Positions 8,680 to 16,863 of a stretch of DNA of 64,000 bases are shown piece by piece. The stretch covers positions 460,063 to 524,062 of the forward strand of contig NZ_QQAV01000003.1 in the NCBI RefSeq assembly GCF_003350475.1, given 5' to 3'. The translations under genes and the position numbers were made by a program. The first letter of the stretch is position 1. Each line of letters starts with the position of its first letter. This stretch comes from Pseudacidovorax intermedius. Lineage in GTDB: Bacteria > Pseudomonadota > Gammaproteobacteria > Burkholderiales > Burkholderiaceae_C. Under the pieces are notes generated by a model. It was not told the origin of the DNA, did no database searches, and was given only the letters and a program-made list of their open reading frames with translations.

Positions 8680-9861
8680 ATGCCCACCCTGGCCCTGCAC
8701 CAGCGGATGCCTTGGCTGCTGCGTCGCGCCGCCGCAGCCGCAACCGGTCTGATGCTCATTGCCGCCTTGGGTGCAACCGCACCTGCCCTTGCGGCCGGCC
8801 AGTCATCGGACTCACAGGACTGCAGCCAGGCGGCTTCCGACGCCTGCCTTCAGGCCATCGACCTGCCCGGCGGGGCGGGCCGGCTGTCCTATTACGCCTC
8901 CCGTGGCGTGAGTGACGGCGGGCCGCCGCCCACGCGGCTGCTGCTGGTCATGCACGGCCATCCGCGCGATGCGAACCGCAGCTTCGACGCGGCGCTGCAG
9001 GCCCTGCGGGGCAGCGGCCATGAGATGGCCACACTGGTGGTGGCGCCACTCTTCCAGGTGCCGACGGAGAGGGCTCGCCGCTGCAAGGCGCCGGGTACGC
9101 CCGCCGCCCGGCCCGGCGACGCGCTGTGGACCTGCAGCAGCTGGCTGGCCGGCGGCGATTCGGCCGGCGCCCAGCCGATCTCTTCCTTCGCGGCGCTCGA
9201 CACCCTGCTCGACGCCTTGGCCCAGCGCTGGCCCCGCCTGCGCGAGGCCACCCTGGCCGGCTTTTCCGCAGGCGCCCAGATGCTGCAGCACCGCATCGGC
9301 TTCGCGGCCGACGCGCCGTCCGGCTGGCGGGTGCGCTACGTGATCGCCGACCCGGGCACCTGGCTGTATTTCGACCCGGCGCGACTGGCGCCCGTTGCCG
9401 GCGGCGGGGCCACGTCCGACTGGGACGGCTGCCTGGCGCCGGACAGCGCGGACCTGAACGCCGACTGCCGCTGGCAAGCCATCCCCGAGGGCGAGCTGGC
9501 CGCCTGTCCCGGCTACGACGACTGGAAGTACGGCACTCGGAAGCTGCCTGCCGCGCTCGGCCGCAGCGCCGCCGACGCACGAGCGCGCTATGCCGCGGCC
9601 GACATCCATCGACTCGAAGGCGCCCTCGACAGCGGCACCGGCCGCGGCACGGCCGCGCGGGTGCTCGACCAGTCCTGCGCCGCCCGGCTGCAGGGCCCCT
9701 ACCGCCTGCAGCGCGGGCTGGCCTACGCGGCCTACGAACAGCAGGTGCTGCGGCCGACCGGCGCGCGCAGCTTCGCCGTCGTACCCGGCTGCGCCCACGA
9801 CGTGGCCTGCGTACTGCCCTCGGCCGCCGGCCGTGCGGCGCTGTTCGGCAGCGCTCGCTGA
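8680..9861 (+). CDS. Secreted Cys-rich alpha/beta-hydrolase-like protein
   Basis: This is an uncharacterised exported protein of 393 residues. A signal peptide is likely: a basic start (LLRRAAAAA), a hydrophobic core and an ALAAG end near residue 40. The mature part has serine-hydrolase features: LLVMHGHP at residues 88-95 (oxyanion-type HG), GFSAG with the probable nucleophile Ser196, and a C-terminal GCAHD whose His373 could complete a triad. It contains ten cysteines, an even number that suggests disulfides. An alternative start at residue 10 (MPWLLRR) would give a more compact signal. Esterase, depolymerase or feruloyl-esterase-like activity is possible, but no substrate can be assigned. 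Confidence 0.72.
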   Translation: MPTLALHQRMPWLLRRAAAAATGLMLIAALGATAPALAAGQSSDSQDCSQAASDACLQAIDLPGGAGRLSYYASRGVSDGGPPPTRLLLVMHGHPRDANRSFDAALQALRGSGHEMATLVVAPLFQVPTERARRCKAPGTPAARPGDALWTCSSWLAGGDSAGAQPISSFAALDTLLDALAQRWPRLREATLAGFSAGAQMLQHRIGFAADAPSGWRVRYVIADPGTWLYFDPARLAPVAGGGATSDWDGCLAPDSADLNADCRWQAIPEGELAACPGYDDWKYGTRKLPAALGRSAADARARYAAADIHRLEGALDSGTGRGTAARVLDQSCAARLQGPYRLQRGLAYAAYEQQVLRPTGARSFAVVPGCAHDVACVLPSAAGRAALFGSAR

Positions 9862-9891
9862 TCCATCCTTCATCCCCTACCGGAGCCGCCC

Positions 9892-10125
9892 ATGGACCGC
9901 GTCCTCATTTCCCGCCTGCTGCTGGCCGTCCTCGCCCTGGGTGGCCTCGGCGGCTGCGCCGTCGTCAGCGTGGCCAGCGCTGCCGTGTCGGTGGGCGCCA
10001 CGGCCGTGAGCGTCGGGGCCGGCGCCGTCGGCCTGGCCGCCGATGCGGCCATCGGCACCGCGCGGCTGGGCGGCCGGGCTGTGGGGGCGGCAGCAGACGC
10101 GGTTCTGCCGGGCGGCAACGACTGA
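9892..10125 (+). CDS. Small predicted lipoprotein, Ala/Val/Gly-rich
   Basis: This 77-residue protein has a signal sequence ending in a lipobox LGGC, with the lipidated cysteine at residue 22. The remainder is a low-complexity Ala/Val/Gly/Ser stretch (VSVASAAVSVGATAVSVGAG) that could insert in or lie along a membrane. Similar small lipoproteins are common in Burkholderiales and have no known function. It lies 30 bases downstream of the secreted hydrolase on the same strand and may be cotranscribed with it. Confidence 0.68.
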   Translation: MDRVLISRLLLAVLALGGLGGCAVVSVASAAVSVGATAVSVGAGAVGLAADAAIGTARLGGRAVGAAADAVLPGGND

Positions 10126-10265
10126 AGCGTCCGCGACGGCGGGTTGACAGCGAAGGGTGGCGCCCACCCCAAGGCGCCGCAGATCCGTCAGCGGAACATC
10201 AGTTATCCACGGCGCCGACGCGCCACCCGCACGGCATGAAACCGGCGCCCTACTCCCGGTCGAAA

Positions 10266-10372
10266 GGCCGCGGAGCAGGCCATGCCAGGGCACCCGCGGA
10301 ACGGGCTTGGCCCGGCCGCCGGGTGCGCCCCTTGAGGGGGATTGGACTTCCACACGCAGTGAGGAAGTCCAA
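10266..10372 (-). repeat. Intergenic repeat, copy C (inverted)
   Basis: Read on the minus strand, this segment shares the order CCCCTCAAGGGG, a CACCC-GCGGCC block, AAGCCxGTTCCGCGGGTGCC and then GTGGCCTGCTCCGCGG (here ATGGCCTGC...) with copies in the ugp locus at 47281 and 48283. At its right end is a perfect 10-base inverted repeat, TTGGACTTCC at 10342-10351 and GGAAGTCCAA at 10363-10372. It lies between two convergent lipoprotein genes and probably acts, if at all, as RNA structure at their 3' ends. Confidence 0.65.
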
Positions 10373-10388
10373 ACGGGGTGGTTTCATG

Positions 10389-10886
10389 TCACGGCGCCTC
10401 GACGCTGCGGTCCTGCGATGAACCACTGCGCAGCACGTACTGCTGGTCGTTCAGCACCGCGGTGAACACCATCGGCGTGTTGGGCGGCTGGTTCCAGTGC
10501 CAGTCCCATTCCGTCTCCTGCTTGAGCGCGTAGCGCGTCACCTTGGCGGGCTTGCCCAGCAGCTTGCGCAACTCTTCCATCGGCATGCCCGGCTTCACGC
10601 GGGCGAAGTTCTCGGGGGTGAGCACCTGGCGCAGGGCGCTCATGCGGCCGTCGGGGCCGATCGTGATCATGTAGTTCTTCCGGCCGGCGGGCTGGCGGTT
10701 GTATTCGAGCACCCGGCCGGCGGGCGAATCCCAGATGTTCTCGGGCTCGCCGAACTGGGCGCGCACATCGGCCTCGGTGGCCACGCCCTCTTCCAGTTTG
10801 TCGATGCGCTGCGGGTCGCAGCCCGCCAGGGCGGCCAGCGCGGTGAATGCGGCGGCGATGCGCGCCGCGGTCCTGCCTGTGGTCAT
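10389..10886 (-). CDS. SmpA/OmlA (BamE)-like outer-membrane lipoprotein
   Basis: This 165-residue lipoprotein has a signal peptide and lipobox LAGC, with the lipidated cysteine at residue 23. The mature part has two BamE-like repeats of the pattern GVATEADVRAQFGEPENIW and VKPGMPMEELRKLLGKPAKV, each followed by a W/Y-rich strand. BamE proteins assist the outer-membrane beta-barrel assembly machine. This one is longer than classical BamE and duplicated, so it is better called BamE-like than bamE. It is a single gene divergent from DUF3460-scpA. Confidence 0.8.
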   Translation of the reverse strand: MTTGRTAARIAAAFTALAALAGCDPQRIDKLEEGVATEADVRAQFGEPENIWDSPAGRVLEYNRQPAGRKNYMITIGPDGRMSALRQVLTPENFARVKPGMPMEELRKLLGKPAKVTRYALKQETEWDWHWNQPPNTPMVFTAVLNDQQYVLRSGSSQDRSVEAP

Positions 10887-10908
10887 CGGTTCCCCATCGC
10901 CCCGTCGT

Positions 10909-10914
10909 TAAAAT
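10909..10914 (+). promoter_or_regulatory. Candidate -10 element for the DUF3460-scpA pair
   Basis: A TAAAAT hexamer lies 44 bases before the DUF3460 start, in the short divergent gap to the BamE-like gene. The -35 region is not recognisable, so support is compositional. Confidence 0.4.
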
Positions 10915-10952
10915 CGCGCCCCTCGTCCCGTCACAAGAAGCTGCACCAGTCT

Positions 10953-11159
10953 ATGTCGATCTTCGGCCGCCCCCACTACACCTCCGACGCCACCCAGTTC
11001 ATCGAGAAGCTGCGCGAGCAGAAGCCCACGCTCGAAGCCGAACAGCGCGCCGGCCGCGCCCTGCTGTGGGACAAGCAGATCGACCGCCAGACCCAGGCCG
11101 AGTTCGAGGCCGCTGCCGTGGCGCAGCAGCCCTACGTCTACCAGACGAAGTCGCATTGA
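10953..11159 (+). CDS. DUF3460 family protein
   Basis: This is a 68-residue soluble protein of a family largely confined to betaproteobacteria. The start MSIFGRPHYTSDATQFIEKL is the family signature; the rest is charged and helical (PTLEAEQRAGRALLWDKQID). Function is unknown. The ATG at 10953 follows a weak ribosome site. Its stop codon overlaps the TTG start of scpA, so it is probably the first gene of a two-gene operon with a chromosome-segregation protein. Confidence 0.85.
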   Translation: MSIFGRPHYTSDATQFIEKLREQKPTLEAEQRAGRALLWDKQIDRQTQAEFEAAAVAQQPYVYQTKSH

Positions 11160-12019
11160 GCACCACCCCCGCGCTGCCTGCCGCCGGCGCGGACGACGAC
11201 GACCGCCCCGCGGTCGCCGCCATGCCCGAGGTGGTGGACCAGGTGGCGCTGGCCCGCCTCTACGGCGAGCCGCTGTTCGCGCTGCCGAACGACCTCTACA
11301 TCCCGCCGGATGCGCTGGAGGTCTTCCTGGAGGCCTTCGAGGGGCCGCTGGATCTGCTGCTCTACCTGATCCGCAAGCAGAACTTCAACATCCTCGACAT
11401 ACCGATGGCGGGCGTCACCCGCCAGTACCTCGCCTACGTCGACGAGATCCGCAGCCGCAACCTGGAGCTGGCGGCCGAGTACCTGCTGATGGCGGCGATG
11501 CTCATCGAGATCAAGTCGCGCATGCTGCTGCCGCCCAAGAAGACGGCCGATGGCGAAGAGGCGGAGGACCCGCGGGCCGAGCTGGTGCGGCGCCTGCTGG
11601 AGTACGAGCAGGCCAAGATGCAGGCCGCCGCCATCAATGCGCTGCCCACCTACGGACGGGATTTCTGGAAGGCGCAGGTCTACATCGAGCAGTCGCTCAA
11701 GCCGCGCTTCCCGGACGTGAGCCTGGACGATCTGCGCCAGGCCTGGGCCGACATCCTGAAGCGGGCCAAGCTGGTGCAGCACCACAAGATCTCCCGCGAG
11801 GAGCTGTCGGTGCGCGAGCACATGAGCATCGTGCTGCGTCAGCTGCAGGGGAGGCGTTTCGTCGAATTCGAGTCGCTGTTCGACGCCACGCGCGGCGTGC
11901 CGGTGCTGGTCGTCACTTTCATCGCGCTGCTGGAGCTGGGCAAGGAAACGCTGGTGGAGATCACGCAGGCCGAGGCCTTCGCGCCGATCTACGTGCGGCT
12001 GGCGTACGCGCCGAGTTGA
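11156..12019 (+). CDS. scpA: Segregation and condensation protein A (ScpA)
   Basis: ScpA is the kleisin subunit that bridges SMC heads in the bacterial condensin complex. The 287-residue reading contains the kleisin signature FLEAFEGPLDLLLYLIRKQNFNILDIPM, a middle helical region (LAAEYLLMAAMLIEIKSRMLLP), and the C-terminal winged helix ending ITQAEAFAPIYVRL. The proposed start is TTG at 11156, which overlaps the DUF3460 stop as TTGA and begins the residues STTPALPAAG. A more conservative start is ATG at 11222 (MPEVVDQVALARLYGEPLF). No scpB is in the window. Confidence 0.92.
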   Translation: MSTTPALPAAGADDDDRPAVAAMPEVVDQVALARLYGEPLFALPNDLYIPPDALEVFLEAFEGPLDLLLYLIRKQNFNILDIPMAGVTRQYLAYVDEIRSRNLELAAEYLLMAAMLIEIKSRMLLPPKKTADGEEAEDPRAELVRRLLEYEQAKMQAAAINALPTYGRDFWKAQVYIEQSLKPRFPDVSLDDLRQAWADILKRAKLVQHHKISREELSVREHMSIVLRQLQGRRFVEFESLFDATRGVPVLVVTFIALLELGKETLVEITQAEAFAPIYVRLAYAPS

Positions 12020-12078
12020 GCCTGGCGGCCTTGTCGACGGGCGGGGCGCCCCTTGGTGCCGTCAGCGCCTGGGTGCCG

Positions 12079-13074
12079 TCAGATTTCCTGAGCCGGTTCG
12101 CGCGCCATCAAGGCGGCGACGGCGTCCGCCGGCCTGAGCCGGCCGTCCAGCAAGCCCACAACCGCCTCTGCGATGGGCATTTCCACCTCTAGCTGCCGTG
12201 CCCGCTGCACCACCGCCCGGGCGCAGTTGACGCCCTCGGCCACATGGCCGAGCGAGCGCACGGCCTCGTCCAGTGTCTGCCCCTCGGCCAGCAGGAGGCC
12301 GACGCGCCGGTTGCGCGAGAGGTGGCCCGTGGCGGTCAGTACCAGATCGCCCAGGCCCGACAGGCCCATGAACGTCTCGGCACGACCGCCCAGCGCGATG
12401 CCCAGCCGGGTCATTTCGGTCAGGCCGCGGGTGATGAGAGCCGCGCGTGCGTTGAGGCCCAGCGCCAGACCGTCGGCCAGGCCAGTGGCGATGGCCAGCA
12501 CGTTCTTGACCGCCCCGCCGACCTCCACGCCCGTGACATCGTCGTTGCCATAAACCCGCAATGCCGGCCCGTGGAAGGCCGCGACCAGGCGCTCCCGCAC
12601 CTCCGCATCGGCGCTCGCCGCCACCAGGGCGGTGGGTTGCGCCTGGGCGACCTCCAGCGCGAAGCTGGGGCCGCTCAGCAGGCCTGCGCGCAAGCGCGGC
12701 CCCACCTCGGCCTGCACCTCGTGAGGAAAGAGTCCGCTGGCCGGCTCCACGCCCTTGCACAGCCAGGCGACCGGCGCGGTGCAGCCGGCCTCAGCCAACG
12801 CCGCAAGCTGCGCGCGCAGGGCAGCCATGGGCGTGCCGAGCACCACGAGGTCGGCATCGCGCCAGGCCTCCCGGGCGTCGCCGGACTGGAGGAGGAGGGA
12901 AGTCGGGAAGGTCACGCCCGCCAGGTAGCGGGGATTGGCGCGGCTGCGCGCCATTGCGTCCACCTGGGCGGCATCCCGGCCCCAGAGCACCACGTGGTGC
13001 CCGGCCGGGTGGGCCGCGGCGCTGATGGCCAGCGCCGTGCCCCAGGCGCCGGCGCCGAGCACGCAGATGCGCAT
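12079..13074 (-). CDS. gpsA: Glycerol-3-phosphate dehydrogenase [NAD(P)+]
   Basis: GpsA makes sn-glycerol-3-phosphate from dihydroxyacetone phosphate for phospholipid synthesis. The 331-residue protein begins [16 protein letters not shown], with the dinucleotide-binding GxGxxG at residues 7-12. Other family blocks are [20 protein letters not shown], then [18 protein letters not shown] with the catalytic lysine, and [14 protein letters not shown]. The ATG at 13074 directly precedes the Rossmann motif; the frame stays open further up without family similarity. It is immediately downstream of secB, a pairing common in proteobacteria. Confidence 0.96.
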   Translation of the reverse strand: MRICVLGAGAWGTALAISAAAHPAGHHVVLWGRDAAQVDAMARSRANPRYLAGVTFPTSLLLQSGDAREAWRDADLVVLGTPMAALRAQLAALAEAGCTAPVAWLCKGVEPASGLFPHEVQAEVGPRLRAGLLSGPSFALEVAQAQPTALVAASADAEVRERLVAAFHGPALRVYGNDDVTGVEVGGAVKNVLAIATGLADGLALGLNARAALITRGLTEMTRLGIALGGRAETFMGLSGLGDLVLTATGHLSRNRRVGLLLAEGQTLDEAVRSLGHVAEGVNCARAVVQRARQLEVEMPIAEAVVGLLDGRLRPADAVAALMAREPAQEI

Positions 13075-13107
13075 GGCGGCGCCTGCCCGGTTTGCCGTCG
13101 CCGGCAA

Positions 13108-13572
13108 TTACTGGGCGTTGGCCGGCAGGCCCTGGCCGGCGGCCTGAGCCTGCTGCTGCTCGTACATGGCCTGGAAGTTGATCTCGGCCAGGTGCACGGG
13201 CGGGAAGCCGCCGCGCTGGATGGTGTCGGCCACGTTGCCGCGCAGGTAGGGGTAGACGATCTGCGGGCAGGCGATGCCCAGGATGGGACCCATCTGGTCT
13301 TCCGGCAGGTTGCGGATCTCGAAGATGCCGGCCTGCTTGGCCTCGACCAGGAACACGGTGCGGTCGTCGATCTTGGTCTGCACGGTGGCCGAGACGCTCA
13401 CCTCGAAGATGCCTTCGGCGACGTTCTGCGCCTCGACGCCCAGCTGGATGTCGACGGTGGGCTGGGTCTGCTCCAGCAGGATGGCCGGCGAATTGGGCTG
13501 CTCCAGCGACAGGTCCTTGAGGTAGACGCGCTGGATCTGGAAGACGGGTTCTGCGGCTTGTTGGTCGGCCAT
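13108..13572 (-). CDS. secB: Protein-export chaperone SecB
   Basis: SecB holds precursor proteins unfolded and delivers them to SecA. It has 154 residues, the usual length. Recognisable segments are [21 protein letters not shown], then [20 protein letters not shown], and [24 protein letters not shown]. The acidic or Gln-rich tail is typical. It is followed by gpsA 33 bases on and preceded by grxC, the widespread grxC-secB-gpsA order. A terminator hairpin between grxC and secB suggests secB-gpsA also has its own transcription start. Confidence 0.96.
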   Translation of the reverse strand: MADQQAAEPVFQIQRVYLKDLSLEQPNSPAILLEQTQPTVDIQLGVEAQNVAEGIFEVSVSATVQTKIDDRTVFLVEAKQAGIFEIRNLPEDQMGPILGIACPQIVYPYLRGNVADTIQRGGFPPVHLAEINFQAMYEQQQAQAAGQGLPANAQ

Positions 13573-13595
13573 GGTGCTTGGAGGTGTGTCGGGAC

Positions 13596-13618
13596 AAAAA
13601 GGCCCGCGGTCAGCGGGC
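13596..13618 (-). terminator. Rho-independent terminator after grxC
   Basis: On the minus strand a 6-base GC stem (GCCCGC / GCGGGC, five-base loop) is followed directly by CC and TTTTT. This is a compact intrinsic terminator for grxC. It ends only 23 bases before the secB start codon, leaving little room for a separate secB leader. Confidence 0.7.
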
Positions 13619-13675
13619 GCGAAAGCCTTCGATTATGGCCTGTGCCAATGACCGGCCCGGCCGGCCGGCGGCGCC

Positions 13676-13936
13676 TCAGGCGCCCTGCAGCAGCGGCACC
13701 AGGCCGCCCCGGCCATCGAGCGCGATCAAGTCGTCGCAGCCGCCGACATGGGTGTCGCCGATGAAGATCTGGGGCACCGTGCGCCGCTGGGTCAGGCGCA
13801 TCATCTCGTCGCGGGCCGCGGGGTCGGCGTCGACCCGGATCTCCTGGATGCTGTCCACGCCCTTGGCCTTGAGCACCTGCTTGGCACGGATGCAGTAGGG
13901 GCAGACGGCAGTGGTGTACATCTTCACGGCTTGCAT
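13676..13936 (-). CDS. grxC: Glutaredoxin 3
   Basis: This is a glutathione-dependent thiol-disulfide reductase of 86 residues. The active site is C12-P-Y-C15, the classic dithiol motif. The TVPQIFIG loop carries the cis-proline, and the GGCDDLIAL motif binds glutathione. The full-length thioredoxin fold is present. It lies between a membrane-anchored rhodanese and secB on the same strand. Confidence 0.96.
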   Translation of the reverse strand: MQAVKMYTTAVCPYCIRAKQVLKAKGVDSIQEIRVDADPAARDEMMRLTQRRTVPQIFIGDTHVGGCDDLIALDGRGGLVPLLQGA

Positions 13937-13981
13937 GGATTTCCTCGTGGGCAGGTGAATACAGGATGGGACGGAAGGCGT

Positions 13982-14401
13982 TCAGGCCTTGGCGGCCACC
14001 TTCTCGACGGGCAGGTTAGCCTCGTTCCAGGATTTCATCCCGCCGGCCACGGCTTGGGCCTGTTCGTAGCCCAGTTTCTTGGCCGCGGCCACGGCGCGCT
14101 GGGCCCGGGCGCCGGTGGCGCACATCAGCAGCACCGGCAGCGCCTTGTTCTTGACGAGGCCCGGCAGCTTCTGCTCGAGCTCGGCCAGCGGCACGTTGCG
14201 CGCGCCCACGGCATGGCCGGCGGCGAATTCCTCGGGCTCGCGCACGTCGATCAGCACGCCCTTCTGACGGTTGATGATCTGCACCGCGCCCTGGGCGCTG
14301 AGCGAGCCCTGGCCCGCACCGCGCAGCACCGGCCAGGCCAGCATGCCGCCCGAGCCGAGTGCGAGGAGGATCAGGGCCCAGTTGTCGAGGATGAATTTCA
14401 C
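13982..14401 (-). CDS. Membrane-anchored rhodanese-like protein
   Basis: This 139-residue protein has one N-terminal membrane segment (residues about 8-26) and a rhodanese domain. The domain shows [23 protein letters not shown] and the active-site loop CATGAR with Cys94, so it could transfer sulfane sulfur. The preferred start is GTG at 14401, which has GGAAG six to ten bases upstream and puts the membrane segment at the very N-terminus. A TTG at 14422 is possible but would be nearly leaderless from the proposed promoter. It is followed by grxC 45 bases on. Confidence 0.88.
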   Translation of the reverse strand: MKFILDNWALILLALGSGGMLAWPVLRGAGQGSLSAQGAVQIINRQKGVLIDVREPEEFAAGHAVGARNVPLAELEQKLPGLVKNKALPVLLMCATGARAQRAVAAAKKLGYEQAQAVAGGMKSWNEANLPVEKVAAKA

Positions 14402-14429
14402 GGGAAGCTTCCGAGATGGCAAACCGGCA

Positions 14430-14439
14430 ATTTTAGAAT
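14430..14439. promoter_or_regulatory. Overlapping divergent -10 elements, rhodanese and gpmA
   Basis: The AT-rich core ATTTTAGAAT reads TAGAAT on the plus strand (14434-14439) and TAAAAT on the minus strand (14430-14435). Plus transcription would start about 28 bases before gpmA, and minus transcription about 22 bases before the rhodanese GTG. No good -35 hexamers are visible on either side. Two polymerases could not use the site at once if both are real. Confidence 0.45.
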
Positions 14440-14473
14440 GGCGGTTTTACTCCGGCGACACGTAAGGGACCCC

Positions 14474-15217
14474 ATGCATAAACTGGTGCTGATCCGCCAT
14501 GGCGAATCGACCTGGAACCTCGAGAACCGCTTCACCGGCTGGACCGACGTCGACCTGACCGACACCGGCATCGAGCAGGCCAAGCAGGCCGGCCGCCTGC
14601 TCAAGGAACAGGGCTACGACTTCGACGTCGCCTACACCAGCGTGCTCAAGCGGGCCACCCGTACGCTGTGGCATGTGCTCGACGAACTCGACCGCACCTG
14701 GCTGCCGGTGGTGCATTCCTGGCGCCTGAACGAGCGCCACTATGGCGCGCTCCAGGGCCTGAACAAGGCCGACATGGCCAAGCAGTACGGCGACGAGCAG
14801 GTGCTGGTCTGGCGCCGCAGCTACGACACGCCCCCGCCGGCGCTGGAGCCGACCGACCCGCGCAGCGAGCGCGGTGACCTGCGCTACGCCCGGCTCGACC
14901 CCGAGCAGGTGCCGCTGACCGAATGCCTGAAGGACACCGTCGCGCGCGTGCTGCCCTTCTGGAACGAGTCGATGGCCCCGGCCATCCGCGCCGGCCGCCG
15001 GCTGGTGGTGGCGGCCCACGGCAACTCGATCCGCGCACTGGTGAAGTACCTGGACGGCATCTCCGACAGCGACATCGTGGGCCTGAACATCCCCAACGGC
15101 ATTCCCCTGGTGTACGAGCTGGACGACGACCTCAAGCCCCTGCGCCACTACTACCTGGGCGACGCGGCAGCGGCCGAAAAGGCGGCCGCCGCGGTCGCCT
15201 CCCAGGGCAAAGCCTGA
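14474..15217 (+). CDS. gpmA: 2,3-bisphosphoglycerate-dependent phosphoglycerate mutase
   Basis: GpmA interconverts 3- and 2-phosphoglycerate in glycolysis. It has 247 residues, the normal length. The phosphohistidine motif is R8-H9-G10-E11 in [13 protein letters not shown] second block, [21 protein letters not shown], and the later [19 protein letters not shown] carry the other catalytic histidine and binding arginines. The ATG at 14474 follows AAGGGA at a good distance. It stands alone, followed by a peptidase gene 109 bases on. Confidence 0.96.
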   Translation: MHKLVLIRHGESTWNLENRFTGWTDVDLTDTGIEQAKQAGRLLKEQGYDFDVAYTSVLKRATRTLWHVLDELDRTWLPVVHSWRLNERHYGALQGLNKADMAKQYGDEQVLVWRRSYDTPPPALEPTDPRSERGDLRYARLDPEQVPLTECLKDTVARVLPFWNESMAPAIRAGRRLVVAAHGNSIRALVKYLDGISDSDIVGLNIPNGIPLVYELDDDLKPLRHYYLGDAAAAEKAAAAVASQGKA

Positions 15218-15326
15218 TTCACGGATACGGACGGAACCCGCGGGGCCATTTGCGCTTCCAAAGTCCGCGTATATTGATTGCCGATTTTGTGAACGACGGA
15301 TCGGGTCTCCCGAAAGGACGCTGCCC

Positions 15327-16769
15327 ATGGGCCAGAAATTGAAGATCACCGGCTGGGTCGCCGCAGGCGCGGTCGCCGGCGCGCTCACCACCGTCTCGCT
15401 GCAGACGATGGCGCGCGGGGCCCTGGCACCCCTGCCACTCGAAGAGCTGCAACAACTCGCCGCCGTGTTCGGCATGGTCAAGAGCGACTATGTGGAGCCG
15501 GTGGACGAGAAGAAGCTCATCTCCGACGCCATTTCCGGCATGGTGGCCGGGCTTGATCCGCACTCCCAGTATTTCGACAAGAAGTCCTTCAAGGAATTCC
15601 GCGAGGGCACCTCGGGCCGCTTCGTGGGCGTGGGCATCGAGATCTCGCAGGAAGACGGCCTGGTCAAGGTCGTCTCGCCCATCGAGGGCTCGCCGGCCTT
15701 CCGCGCCGGGCTCAAGCCGGGCGACCTGATCACCAAGATCGACGACACCGCCGTCAAGGGCCTGACGCTGAGCGAGGCCGTGAAGCGCATGCGCGGCGAG
15801 GCGGGCACCAAGGTGCTGCTGACCATCTTCCGCAAGGACGAAAGCCGCACCTTCCCCGTGACGATCACCCGCGAAGAGATCCGCACGCAGTCGGTGCGCG
15901 GCAAGGTGATGGAGCCCGGCTACGCCTGGATCCGCCTGTCGCAGTTCCAGGAACGTACCGTCGACGACTTCGCCAAGAAGATCGAAGAGATCTACAAGCA
16001 GGACCCGAACCTCAAGGGCCTGGTACTTGACCTGCGCAACGACCCCGGCGGCTTGCTCGACGCGGCGGTGGCCGTGTCGGCCGCCTTCCTGCCGCAGGGC
16101 TCGACGGTGGTGACCACCGACGGCCAGCTGGCCGAGAGCAAGCAGGTCTACAAGGCGATTCCGGCCGACTACCAGCGCCGCTCGGGCAGCGACCCGCTGC
16201 GCAACCTGCCGGCCGGCCTCAAGACCGTGCCGCTGGTGGTGCTGGTCAACGAAGGCTCGGCCTCGGCCAGCGAGATCGTGGCCGGCGCCCTGCAGGACCA
16301 CAAGCGTGCCACGGTGATGGGCAGCCAGACCTTCGGCAAGGGCTCGGTGCAGACGGTGCGTCCGCTGGGTCCGGACACCGGCCTCAAGATCACCACCGCG
16401 CGCTACTACACGCCCAGCGGCACCTCGATCCAGGCCCGCGGCATCGTGCCCAACGTGCTGGTGGACGACACGGCCGAAGGCAGCCCCTTCGCCGTGCTGC
16501 GCATGCGCGAGGCCGACCTCGAGAAGCACCTTTCCAGCGGCCAGGGCCCCGAGAAGAAGGACCCCGAGCTGGAGAAGCAGCGCGACGAAGCCCGCAAGCG
16601 TCTTGAAGAGGAAACCAAGAAGTCGCCGCAGGCACGGATCACGCCCGAGTTCGGCACGGACAAGGACTTCCCGCTGATGCAGGCGATCAACCAGCTCAAG
16701 GGCCAGCCTGTGATCGCCAGCAAGACGCAGGTGATCGTGGAAAACAAGGAAGAGAAAAAGGAAAACTGA
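15327..16769 (+). CDS. S41-family carboxyl-terminal processing peptidase
   Basis: This periplasmic protease of 480 residues clips or degrades proteins from their C-terminus. The N-terminus has a signal anchor (residues 5-27). A PDZ domain follows at about 90-165 (GRFVGVGIEISQEDGLVKVV, then GDLITKIDDTAVKGLTL). The catalytic region holds the serine in G310-SASASE and the lysine in GSQTFGK338G, the expected Ser/Lys dyad. The tail is a charged, coiled-coil-like stretch rich in Glu and Lys. The gpmA-S41-moeB order is frequent in betaproteobacteria. Confidence 0.94.
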   Translation: MGQKLKITGWVAAGAVAGALTTVSLQTMARGALAPLPLEELQQLAAVFGMVKSDYVEPVDEKKLISDAISGMVAGLDPHSQYFDKKSFKEFREGTSGRFVGVGIEISQEDGLVKVVSPIEGSPAFRAGLKPGDLITKIDDTAVKGLTLSEAVKRMRGEAGTKVLLTIFRKDESRTFPVTITREEIRTQSVRGKVMEPGYAWIRLSQFQERTVDDFAKKIEEIYKQDPNLKGLVLDLRNDPGGLLDAAVAVSAAFLPQGSTVVTTDGQLAESKQVYKAIPADYQRRSGSDPLRNLPAGLKTVPLVVLVNEGSASASEIVAGALQDHKRATVMGSQTFGKGSVQTVRPLGPDTGLKITTARYYTPSGTSIQARGIVPNVLVDDTAEGSPFAVLRMREADLEKHLSSGQGPEKKDPELEKQRDEARKRLEEETKKSPQARITPEFGTDKDFPLMQAINQLKGQPVIASKTQVIVENKEEKKEN

Positions 16770-16795
16770 GGCCCGGCGCCCCGGCTTCCGCAACG

Positions 16796-16827
16796 CATCG
16801 GCCTCCCGCGTGGAGGCCGATGTCTTT
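16796..16827 (+). terminator. Terminator-like hairpin after the S41 peptidase gene
   Basis: A perfect 11-base stem (CATCGGCCTCC / GGAGGCCGATG, loop of five) is followed by TCTTT. It lies 26 bases past the peptidase stop and 37 bases before moeB. The T-run is short, so read-through into moeB is likely. Confidence 0.55.
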
Positions 16828-16863
16828 GTCGGGACCGTCGAAGCGCCTGCGCCCCGCCGAGCC

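Noticed and set aside
5383-8700. A long minus-strand frame that would extend isocitrate dehydrogenase upstream through metG
   Set aside because: The upstream part is antisense to metG and lacks family features. The conserved start of the dehydrogenase is the GTG at 6420.
10157-10465. A 102-codon plus-strand frame across the intergenic repeat
   Set aside because: It overlaps the repeat and the opposite BamE-like gene, and its translation is Arg/Pro/Ala-rich without a family.
12055-12081. Direct repeat GGTGCCGTCAG with a six-base spacer at the scpA-gpsA convergence
   Set aside because: It is short and contains the gpsA stop region. Nothing suggests function.
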